Shown here in pieces: positions 19,395 through 29,245 of a stretch of DNA of 64,000 nucleotides. The position numbers were made by a program, and so were the translations under genes. This stretch comes from Aptenodytes patagonicus (Eukaryota; Chordata; Aves; Sphenisciformes; Spheniscidae). The notes below the pieces were generated by a model, which was not told the DNA's origin, made no database searches, and saw only the letters and a program-made list of their open reading frames with translations. Positions within the stretch are counted from its first letter, which is position 1; the number at the start of each line of letters is the position of its first letter. The stretch spans positions 43,118,849 through 43,182,848 of the forward strand of contig NC_134981.1 of assembly GCF_965638725.1 (NCBI RefSeq). The letters run 5' to 3'.

Positions 19395-20109
19395 GCTGTC
19401 CCCCTGCAGCCCATGGAGGTTAATGGTGGAGCAGATATCCACCCTGCAGCCCATGGAGGACCCCACGCCGGAGTAGGTGGATGTGCCCGAAGGAGGCTGT
19501 GACCCTGTGGAGAGCCTGCGCTGGAACAGGTCTTCTGGCAGGACCCGTGACCCTGCAGAGGACCCATGCTGGAGCATTCTGTTCCTGAAGGACTGCACCC
19601 CGTGGAAAGGACCCACGCTGGAGCAGTTCATGAAGAACTGTAGCCCATGGGAAGGACCCACGTTGGAGAAGTTCGTGGAGGACTGTCTCCCATGAGTGGG
19701 ACCCCATGCTGGAGCAGGGGAAGAGTGTGAGGAGGAAGGAGCGGCAGAGACAACGTGATGAACTGACTGCAACCCCCGTTCCCTGTCCCCTTGTGCTGCT
19801 CAGGGGGAAGAGATAGAGAAGTCGGGAGTGAAGTTGAGCCCAGGAAGAAGGGAGGGGTGGGGGGAAAGGTGTTTTAAGATTTGTTTTTATTTCTCATTAT
19901 CCTAATCTGATTTGATTGGTAATAAATTAAATTAATTTCCCTGAGTCGAGTCTGTTTTGCCCGTGACAGTAATTGCTGAGTGATCTCCCTGTACTTATCT
20001 CGACCCACGAGCCTTTTGTCGTATTTTTCTTCCCCTGTCCAGTTGAGGAGGGGGAGTGATAGAGCGGCTTGGTGGGCACCTGGCAGCCATACAGGGTCAA
20101 CCCACCACA
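19395..20109 (+). mobile_element. Beta-family LTR, second part
   Basis: The first 300 bp consist of degenerate 44-48-bp repeats around GCCCATGGAAAGGACCCACG and GCTGGAGCAG. A TTAATTGG...AATAAATTAAATT block near 19915-19940 likely holds the polyadenylation signal. It ends GGTCAACCCACCACA, followed by GCATT. Confidence 0.85.
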
Positions 20110-20114
20110 GCATT

Positions 20115-20892
20115 GCTGGCACTTGTATCATTGAGCTACTCTGTGTCCAGTTCACTTCCAAATCCCACCAGAAACTGCTTTATTCTTTTCAATATTACAC
20201 TTGCAGAGTGTTGCCCAATACAAATGTTTAGACAGTCTCTGACTCCATAAAGAGGAAGGAGCAAAGCACCAAGTCGCCAGGGCTTCCTCCTATCCAGTAA
20301 AACAAGAGAGAGACTGTTGGGAAATATGTACTTGATACTTTCTTATTATCTATGGCAATTTTAGCCCAGCCTTCCTGCTCTCTAGGGAAGAGCATTGTGT
20401 CACAGGTAAAATGAAGCTGACTGATGTGCAGCCATTATAGCATGCACCTGGAAAAGAACTGGAGAAGAAATCTGCATGCCGGTTCTTGCTCTAGTAAGTA
20501 TCGTCATATTCTGGTCATCTGAGCACATATAGAAAATGAGACAGTTGAACCAAATCCTCTTGCAGAAATGAAAAATCTTCCTTGCCTATGACTGCCCTTA
20601 AAACCAGCTTTTGGGTTATTTCAACTGTTTTTCCCTCAGACAACCAGAGGAAACTTTTTGGGCAGAAGAACTGAACACCAAGTGTATTAAGAGGTATGGG
20701 TTATGTACATCCACCCCTGAGGGGATAGAAATCTAATCTCAGGGCAGTGTGTCGTATAGATTAATTTGGATAGATAAACCTATTGTTCTCTGTGACTCCT
20801 CTTTCTTGGGTGAGTTATCTACCAGAAATGGTACAGACTGCCAGGGCATGCAACTGAAATATTAATTTACTTGCCATCAAGATTTTTGACAG
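20115..20892. other. Gene-free stretch
   Basis: About 780 bp between the beta LTR and provirus C. No gene, repeat or motif recognised. Confidence 0.5.
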
Positions 20893-21463
20893 TGTCCTGG
20901 TTTCGGAAGGGATAGAGTTAATTTTCTTCCTAGTAGCTGGTACAGTGCTGTGTTTTGGATTTAGGAGGAGAACAATGTTGATAACACAACGATGTTTTAG
21001 TTGTTGCTAGGTAGTGTTTACACTAGTCAAGGACTTTTCAGCTTCCCATGCTCTACCAACTGAGAAGGCTGGAGGTGCACAAGAAGCTGGGAGGGGCCAC
21101 AGCCAAACTGGCCAAAGAAACATTCCATACCATGTGACGTCATGCTCAGTACATAAACTGGGGAAAGCCGGCCGGGGGGGCCGCTGCTCGGGGACTGGCT
21201 GGGCATTGGTCGGCGGGTGGTGAGCAATTGTACTGTGCATCACTTGCTTTGTGTATTATTATTATTATCATTATTATTATTACATTATTATTATTATTGC
21301 TATTAAAATTTTATTTCAATTATTAAACTGTTCTTATCTCAACCCACGAGTTTTTCTCACTTATGCTCTTCCAATTCTCTCCCCCATCCCACCGGGGGTC
21401 GGGGCGATGAGTGAGCGAGCGGCTGTGTGGTGCTCAGTTGCTGACTAAGGTTAAACCACAACA
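20893..21463 (+). repeat. 5' LTR of provirus C
   Basis: 571 bp, longer than in A because of an expanded ATT microsatellite (21256-21305). CRE intact. Ends ACCACAACA, with a G to A change in the usual CGACA end. Confidence 0.88.
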
Positions 21464-21471
21464 GTCCTTTT

Positions 21472-21489
21472 TGGCGCTCAACGTGGGGC
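21472..21489 (+). promoter_or_regulatory. Primer binding site of provirus C, one mismatch
   Basis: tRNA-Lys-type site with GCGCCC changed to GCGCTC. Confidence 0.8.
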
Positions 21490-21565
21490 TCGAAGGGTTT
21501 GAGATAATAACAGATTAACCGGAGTGTATTAAGGAATTTATATCTGTTAACAGTTGTGGGTCACA

Positions 21566-22074
21566 ATGTTGGTTCCTCTGTTCTCCATATTGATTTGTCT
21601 AATCTGCATCGCGCTCTTTTTTTTGCTGTACATGTTAGAGATTGGTGTCGGTTTTTGCAGTTTGCTGCAGTCTGCAGTGATGGGTGATATTCCGCTTGGG
21701 AGGTTTATTTTTAAAAAAATGACCTTGGGCTTAATTTGGTATCTGAATTTTGCAATGAAGCCATTACTGTACCACGGATACCACTTTCTGGAGACAACTA
21801 GGAATTACAGTAACTTTTCTGAGAGTATTTCACGGAGGAAATGCAGAATGGCAGTGTCACTACCTTCTTCTATGATGTTTCCTCCTTCATTACAGTAACT
21901 TTTCAGTATTTTGAACATCCTTGGGCAGTTAAGATACTTCTATTGGTATTTCCTTGGAATATTGTTGCGCTTTTTTCTAAAGTTAATAAGCAATTTAAGA
22001 ATATCATCCAGAGATCTGCCCCAAGGCTGCATAGTTATGAGTGGCAGGGTGTGTGGGATAAGATGGGCAAGTAA
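21566..22074 (+). pseudogene. ORF1 of provirus C, frameshifted
   Basis: The start and hydrophobic N-terminus match A. Loss of one base at about 21826-21831 moves the second half to another frame. That half (open 21841-22074) ends at the same TAACTAGG and is in frame with the following gag. Confidence 0.82.
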
Positions 22075-22095
22075 CTAGGCCAATGGGCACCCCCA

Positions 22096-23352
22096 GTGTT
22101 TTGGAACTTCACCCCTGAGCAAGTGCAGAATCCTGAAAAGTTAGTAGAATATTTGGACAAAGTATGCTGTCACCCTGGCAACTCCAGAGAGATGCAGATC
22201 ATTGCAACGTGCTGGGGCCTGGCCCATGCCTACCGAGCCCTGTTCAACACTACTCAGTACCCTCAAAGGGAAGAGAAGGTCTCTGGATCTGACAGTAAAA
22301 CGATACGCCCTGCGGCCACTCTGACCCGAGCGACACGCCCTGCGGCCACTCAGACCCCAGCGACAGGCACTGTGGCCACTCAGACCCCGGCAACGGGCAC
22401 TGCGGCTACTCAGTCCCCGGCAACATGCCCTGTGGCTGAACCAAAAAGCCAACCTGTGCCAGTATCAGTTGCCCCTATACACAAGAAGAAATTTTGGAAG
22501 TGGAAGTCGGCTCGTTTAGTAAGGGAGGAAGAAACTTCTTCTAAAAGGGAGCCGGAGGAAGAAGTTTACGAGGCAGACTACCCTGGAGAAGGACCATCAT
22601 GAGAACAGGAGGAGGAGGGCCGGCCACTGCTCGGGGAGGAAGAAGAGGAAGAATTCATGAATGAGGCAGTGACCACCCGATCTCTATACCTGAGTGAGCT
22701 GTGAGATATACGAAAAGATTTCAGCCGTCGTCCAGGTGAGCATATTGTCACCTGGCTGCTCTGTTGCTGGAATAATGGGGCCAGTAGCCTAGAATTAGAG
22801 GGTAGGGAAGCCGAGCAGCTGGGATCCCTTTCCAGGGAAGGGGGCATGGACAAAGCAACTGGAAAAGGGACACGAGTCCTCAGCCTCTGGAGGCGACTCC
22901 TGTCAGGCGTGAAGGAAAGGTATCCCTTCAAGGAAGATGTCATATGTCACCCAGGCAAGTGGATCACCATGGAGAAGGGTATCCAGTTTCTGGATAGGTC
23001 CTACTCCCCACCTGTACGGACCAGTATCTCGGCTATTAGGAGTCAGCGTTCTTTTGCTCAAGAGAGAGAATATAAAGGGTACACACCACGGGGCACCCTA
23101 TGGTTTTACCTGCGTGACCACGGAGAGGACATGAGGAAGTGGGATGGAAAACCTACCGCAGCCCTAGGGGCACGGGTACGTGAGTTGCAAGGGAAAACAA
23201 TCACAGAAAGAGGTTCTTCCAGGAAAATTGCTGCTCCAGTTTCCAGCGGGCAGTTCCCCAGACAGGGTAGAAGGGCCGATCTTACTCTTGATCTTAATGA
23301 AGAAACTTCTGACTCGTATGTACAAGAAATGAGAAACGAACACTATGACTAG
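22096..23352 (+). pseudogene. gag: gag of provirus C, with stops and a deletion
   Basis: The first 168 codons are open to TGA at 22600-22602; a second TGA follows at 22702-22704. Both replace Arg codons of A (CGA to TGA, CpG decay). The Thr/Ala/Pro repeat block has about four units where A has six. At about 22995, 294 bases (4649-4942 in A) are missing, which keeps the frame. The C-terminus ends at TAG 23350-23352, two codons before the gag stop position seen in A. Confidence 0.88.
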
Positions 23353-23358
23353 GACTAG

Positions 23359-26300
23359 AGGGGCCCTGCCTCCAGCCAGGGGGAGGAAAGGGACAACCGG
23401 GTTTACTGGACTGTGTGGATTCGGTGGCATGGCACATCGGACCCACAGGAGTATAAGGCTCTAGTGGAGACCGGTGCACAGTGTACCCTAATGCTATCAA
23501 GCTATATAGGGGCAGAACCCATCTGTATTTCTGGGGTGACGGGGGGATCCCAACAGCTAACGCTATTGGAAGCCGAAGGAAGCCTAACGGGGAATGGGTG
23601 GCAGAAGCACCCCATTGTGACTGGCCCAGAGGCTCCGTGCATCCTTGGCATAGACTACCTCAGGAGAGGGTATTTCAAGGACCCAAAAGGGTACCGGTGG
23701 GCTTTTGGTATAGCTGCCTTGGAGACGGAGGAAATTAAACAGCTGTCCCACCTTGCCTGGTCTCTCGGAGGACCCTTCTGTAGTGGGGTTGCTGGAGGTC
23801 GAAGACCAACAGGTGCCAATCGCTGCCACCACAGTGCACCGGCGGCAATATCGCACCAACCGAGACTCCCTGATTCCCATCCATAAGCTGGAGAGTCTAA
23901 TGGAGAGTGGAGACTAACAGTAGACTATCATGGCCTAAATGAAGTCATGCCACCGCTGAGTGCTGCCGTGCCGGACATCCTAGAACTTCAATAGGAACTG
24001 GAGTCAAAGGCAGCCAAGTGGTATGCCACAACTGATATCGCTAATGCATTCTTCTCAAGCCCTTTGGCAGCAGAGTGCAGGCCACAGTTTGCTTTCACTT
24101 GGAGGGGCGTCCAGTACACCTGGAACCGACTGCCCCAGGGGTGGAAACACAGCCCCACCATTTGCCATGGACTGATCCAGACTGCACTGGAACAGGGTGA
24201 GGCTCCAGGACACCTGCAATACACTGATGACATCATTGTGTGGGGCAACACAGCTGGAGAAGTTTTTGAAAAAGGGAAGGAAATAGTCCAAATCCTGCTG
24301 AAGGCTGGTTTTGCCATAAAACAAAGTGAGGTCAAGAGACCTGCACAGGTTATCCAGTTTTTAGGAATAAAATGGCAAGATGGACGTCATCAGATCCCAA
24401 AGGATGTGATCAACAAAATAACAGCCATGTCTCCACCAACTAGCAAAAAGGAAACACAAGCTTTCTTAGGCGTCGTGGGTTTTTGGAGAATGCACATTCC
24501 AAATTACAGTCTGATTGTAAACCCTCTCTATCAAGTGACCCGAAAGAAGAACGATTTCAAATGGGGCCCTGAGCAACGACAAGCTTTTGAACAAATTAAA
24601 CGGGAGATAGTTCATGCAGTAGCCCTGGGGCCAGTCCGGGCAGGGCAAGATGTAAACAATGTGCTCTACACCGCAGCCGGGGAGAATGGCCCTACCTGGA
24701 GCCTCTGGCAGAAAGCACTTGGGGAGACTCGAGGTCGACCCCTAGGGTTTTGGAGTCGGGGATACAGAGGATCCGAGGCCCGCTATACTCCAACTGAAAA
24801 AGAGATATTGGCATCCTATGAAGGGGTTCGAGCTGCTTCGGAAGTGATCGGCACTGAAGCACAGCTCCTCCTGGCACCCCGACTGCCGGTGCTAGGCTGG
24901 ATGTTCAGAGGGAGGGTCCCCTGTACACATCATGCAACTGACGCTACGTGGAGTAGGTGGGTCGCACTGATCACACAACAGGCTCGAATAGGAAACCCCA
25001 GTCGCCCAGGAATCCTAGAAGTGATCATGGATTGGCCAGAGGGCAAAGATTTTGGAATATCGCCAGAGGAGGAGGTGACGCGTGCTGAGGAGGCCCCAAT
25101 GTATAATGAACTACCAGAAAATGAGAAGCCATATGCTCTGTTCACCGATGGGTCCTGTCATATTGTGGGAAAGCATCGGAGGTGGAAAGCTGCTGTATGG
25201 AGTCCTATGCGACAAGTGGCAGAAACTGCTGAAGGAGAAGGTGAATCGAGCCAATTTGCAGAAGTAAAGGCCATCCAGCTGGCTTTAGACATTGCTGACC
25301 GAGAAAAGTGGCCAGTGCTCTATCTCTATACTGACTCATGGATGGTGGCAAATGCCCTGTGGGGGTGGTTGCAGCAATGGAAGCGCAGCAACTGGCAGCA
25401 CAGAGGCAAACCCATCTGGGCTGCCGCATTGTGGCAAGATATTGCTGCCCGGGTGGAGAACCTGGTTGTAAAAGTCCGTCACGTAGATGCTCACATACCT
25501 AACAGTCGGGCCACTGAAGAACATCAAAAGAACCAGCAGGTGGATCAGGCTGCTAAGATTGAAGTGGCTCAGGTGGATCTGGACTGGCAACATAAGGGTG
25601 AATTGTTTATAGCTCGGTGGGCCCATGACACCTCAGGTCACCAAGGAAGAGATGCAACATACAGATGGGCTCGTGATCGAGGGGTGGACTTGACCATGGA
25701 CACTATTGCACAGGTTATCCATGAATGCGAAACATGCGCTGCAATCAAGCAAGCCAAGCGGTTAAAGCCCCTCTGGTATGGAGGACGATGGCTGAAATAT
25801 AAATATGGGGAGGCCTGGCAGATCGATTATATCACACTCCCACAAACCCGCCAAGGCAAGCGCCACGTGCTTACAATGGTGGCGGCAACCACCGGATGGC
25901 TGGAAACATATCCCGTGCCCCATGCCACTGCCCGGAACACTATCCTGGGCCTTGAAAAGCAAGTCCTATGGCGACATGGCACCCCAGAAAGAATTGAGTC
26001 AGACAATGGGACTCATTTCCGAAACAACCTCATAGACACCTGGGCCAAAGAGCACGGCATTGAGTGGGTGTATCAGATCCCCTATCATGCACCAGCCTCC
26101 GGGAATATCAGACGATACAATGGACTGTTAAAGACTACGCTGAGAGCAATGGGTGGCGGGACATTAAAACATTGGGATACACATTTAGCAAAGGCCACCT
26201 GGTTAGTCAACACTAGGGGATCTGCCAATTGAGCAGGCCCTGCCCAGTCAGAACTTTTACGTACTGTAGATGGGAATAAAGTCCCTGCAGTGCCCATAAA

Positions 26301-26472
26301 AAATATGCTGTGGAAAACAGTTTGGGTTATTCCTGCCTCGGGCAGAGGCAGACCCATCCATGGGATTGCTTTTGCTCAAGGACCTGGGTGCACTTGGTGG
26401 ATAATGCGGGAGGATGGAGAAGTCCGATGTGTACCTCAAGGGGATTTGATTTTGGGTGAGAATAGCCAATGA
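23359..26472 (+). pseudogene. pol: pro-pol of provirus C, decayed
   Basis: Protease has lost its catalytic Asp: the D-T-G-A of A reads E-T-G-A near 23467. An extra C at 23747-23749 shifts the frame, and a net loss of 73 bases near 23890 shifts it back. In-frame TAG at 23992-23994 and TGA at 26230-26232 follow; between them about 745 codons are open. The RT block reads Y-T-D-D. The third integrase acid is replaced by Arg near 26108 (G-N-I-R-R where A has Glu). It cannot encode a working polyprotein. Confidence 0.9.
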
Positions 26473-26561
26473 TCTGAATTTTGTGATGTTAAATACTACC
26501 TAATATTATATGCCATAGAAATGATATTACAATAAGAATCACCCAGATTAATGAAGAATAA

Positions 26562-26658
26562 CTTCCAATTCTCTCCTTCATCCCAGTGTGGGGGGGTGGG
26601 GAGGAGTGAGCGAGCGGCTGCGTGGTGCTCAGTTGCCGACTGACGTTAAACCATGACA
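26562..26658 (+). repeat. Truncated 5' LTR end of element D
   Basis: Only the U5 end remains (CTTCCAATTCTCTCC... to ACCATGACA). It joins the 3' tail of provirus C through a shared CTTC at 26562-26565. Confidence 0.82.
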
Positions 26659-26666
26659 GTCCTTTT

Positions 26667-26684
26667 TGGCGCCCAACGTGGGGC
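26667..26684 (+). promoter_or_regulatory. Primer binding site of element D
   Basis: Perfect TGGCGCCCAACGTGGGGC, as in provirus A. Confidence 0.88.
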
Positions 26685-28056
26685 TCGAAGGGTTCGAGAT
26701 AATGACAGGTTTGATTGGAATATGCTAGATCGAATTTATACCTGTTATAGCTGATTAGCTATTAATTGGCACGCTCCTGTGCTTGCCATGGGGCTTGCTT
26801 GCCTTACTGTATATTAGAGTCTAGTGCTCGTTAGTGGCTGCTTTTTGCTTTCGCTGCTTGCTGTACTGCTGTACTGCTTATCATCATATTCTACTGTGCC
26901 TGGGAACATTTTGATAACAGCAATGGCGATGTGCCTGGGCTGGCAGATGGCCAGGGCATCGCTGCTGTTTCTGTGCTGCTGTACTGGACAGGCTGGAACT
27001 CCAGTGTGAACTCAAGTCGAAGGGACTGTCACCTGTGGATGAGTCCATGCGGGAGCAGGACACCCCAAAGCGTCTGTGGCCGTGGATAAGTCCATGCCAG
27101 AGCAGGTACATCTCGAAGCATCTGTGGCCGCGGTTATGTTTGTGCTACAGCAGGTTTACTTCTGAAGGGACTGTGGCTGCGAGTAAGGCCACGCTGGAGC
27201 AGGTATATCTCTGAAGACATTGTGGCCCATGGAGAAGGCCGTGCTGGAACAGGTGCACCTCAAAGTGACTGTGGATAAGTCTATGCCGCAGCAGGCGTAC
27301 CCCTGGAGAGACTGTGGCTCATAGATAAGGCTCCACTTGGAGCAGGTACACCCCTAAGGGACTGCAGTCTGTGGATAAGTCCAAGCCGGAGCAGGGGCAA
27401 GGGGAGGAGTTCATTGCAATGTTAAACCCTATGGTTTGATCCGAAGGGACCAGGGGTGGAGATTGTAATGGAAACACCTTTAAATTGTTGTAACCCATGA
27501 TTTGAGTTGCATGTTATAGGAATTACTATAGCAGGAACCCCTTGTTGCTAGCCAGGCTAGGAGCAAGGGGAGGAGTTCATTGCAATGTTAAACCCTATAA
27601 CCTGGCCCAAAGGGACCAGGGGTGGAGATTGTAAGGGAAACACCTTTAAATTGTTGTAACCCATGATTTGAGTTGCATGTTATAGAAATTACTATAGCAG
27701 GAACCACCCGAAACAGTGGAGGACAAGCCTTACAAGAAGCAGTGCAAGTGCAGCAGTGACCCGACCTGAGCTGGCTTTGGTACCCAGTAACTCCACGCAA
27801 CACACCACCTCTCCTGTCCTGAGTGACCACCATCACAGATGGAGCCCAAAGTCACGGACTAAATGAACTCAATGGATATTTCATGGACATTTCTGGACAT
27901 TTTACAGACATTCCACAAGGGTGGTCCATAGACTAAGGGAATGATATCTGTGTGTTATATCAAAGGATGGAAAGCGGGGTGGGTGGTTAATGAGGTTGCA
28001 CTGGAAAATATGGAACTTGAGCATGACGTAGATGGTATAGAATAAGGGGTGGATAC
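26685..28056 (+). other. Internal region of element D with tandem repeats
   Basis: No gag, pol or env. A hydrophobic frame of 61 codons (26824-27009) sits where ORF1 lies in A, but it has no ATG and may be chance. From about 27010 to 27400 there are degenerate units of about 49 bp around CTGTGGC...GCTGGAGCAGGT. A segment of about 160 bp is duplicated: about 27391-27550 and 27551-27710, both starting near GGGGAGGAGTTCATTGCAA. The end (about 27830-28056) matches the tail of A and B and ends AGAATAAGGGGTGGATAC. Confidence 0.75.
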
Positions 28057-28650
28057 TGTCCTGGTTTCGGCAGGGATAGAGTTAATTTCCTTCCTAGTAG
28101 CTGGTACAGCGCTGTGTTTTGGATTTAGGGTGAGAACAATGTTGATAACACACCGATGTTTTAGTTGTTGCTAGGTAGCGTTTACACTAGTCAAGGACTT
28201 TTCAGCTTCCCATGCTCTACCGACTGAGAAGGCTGGAGGTGCACAAGAAGCTGGGAGGGGGCACAGCCAGGACAGCTGACCCAAACTGGCCAAAGGGATA
28301 TTCCATACCATGTGACGTCATGCACAGTATATAAAGCTGGGGGAAGAAGAAGGAAGGGGGGGAACGTTTGGAGTGATGGCGTTTGTCTTCCCAAGTAACC
28401 GTTACGCGTGATGGAGCCCTGCTTTCCTGGATATGGCTGAACACCTGCCTGCCCATGGGAAGTAGTGAATGGATTCCTGGTTTTGCTTTGCTTGCGTGCG
28501 CAGCTTTTGCTTTCCCTATTAAACTGTCTTTATCTCAACCCACGAGTTTTCTCACTTTTACCCTTCCGATTCTCTCCCCCATCCCACTGTGGGGGGAGTG
28601 AGTGAGCGGCTGTGTGGTGCTTAGTTGCCGGCTGAGGTTAAACCACGACA
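28057..28650 (+). repeat. 3' LTR of element D
   Basis: 594 bp, alpha family, with CRE TGACGTCA, TATATAAA and the GAAGAAGAAGGAAGG stretch; very similar to the solo LTR at 18792-19389. R-U5 differs from the A-type LTRs, which carry an ATT microsatellite here instead. Confidence 0.88.
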
Positions 28651-29245
28651 CTATTTATTGGGTCCGGCTGGGATGAATTCATGAAGTTAACTTTCTTCAT
28701 AGAAGCCCATATGGTGCTGCGCTTTGCATTTGTGGCTAAAAGTGTTGATAACAGACCAGTGTTTTAGCTGTTGCTGAACAGTGCTTGCACAATGTCAAGG
28801 CTTTCTCTCCCCATCCACAAAGGCCAGTAGGCTGGGGGTGGGCAAGAGGTTGGGAGGGGACATAGCCAAGACAGCTGACCCAAACTGATCAAAGTGATAT
28901 TCCATACCATATAACATCATGCTCAGCAATAAAAGCTCAGGGAAAGGAGGAGAAAGGGAGTACGTTCGTGGTTAGGGTGTTTGTCTTCCCAAGTAACTTA
29001 CACATGCTGAGGCTCTGCTTTCCAGGAAGTGGCTGGACACCTGCCTGCCAGTGGGAAGTAGTGAATGAATTCCTCTTTTTGCTTTGCTTGTGCGTGTAGC
29101 TTTTGCTTTCCCTATCACACTGCCATTATCTCAATCCATGTGTCTTTTTGCCTTCCTTCTATTTTTCTCCCAATCCCCTCGGAGAGGGGAGTGAGCAAGA
29201 GGCAGGGTGGATGTTTGGCTTGCTGGCCTGGGTCAGCCCACCACA
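28651..29245 (+). mobile_element. Gamma-family LTR, left end unclear
   Basis: Contains GGCTGGGATGAATTC, AATAAAAGCTCAGGG and the end GGTCAGCCCACCACA. It directly abuts the 3' LTR of D. The right flank is CCCTG; no matching left duplication is seen, so the left edge was probably altered by the D insertion or deletion. Confidence 0.72.

Larger units (their letters stand above)
20893..26561 (+). mobile_element. Provirus C, decayed, missing its 3' LTR
   Basis: Same family and order as A: 5' LTR, primer site, ORF1, gag, pro, pol. It has frameshifts, nonsense codons and internal deletions throughout. The 3' untranslated region breaks at about 26562 and joins the tail of another alpha LTR (element D), so the 3' LTR of C is gone. 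The 5' flank is GACAG (20888-20892). Confidence 0.9.
26562..28650 (+). mobile_element. Element D: gene-less (non-autonomous) alpha-family element, 5' truncated
   Basis: A partial 5' LTR end (26562-26658), a perfect primer site, about 1.37 kb of internal DNA without gag or pol, then a full 3' LTR. The last 220 bp before that LTR resemble the untranslated tail of A and B, including the purine tract. The ends needed for reverse transcription are therefore shared with A-C, while the coding part is replaced by repeats. The 3' flank is CTATT, unlike the 5' flank of C, as expected if C and D were fused by a deletion. Confidence 0.8.

Noticed and set aside
26824..27009. ORF1 counterpart in element D (61 hydrophobic codons)
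   Set aside because: No ATG, a stop just upstream and no clear similarity to ORF1 of A; kept only as a remark.
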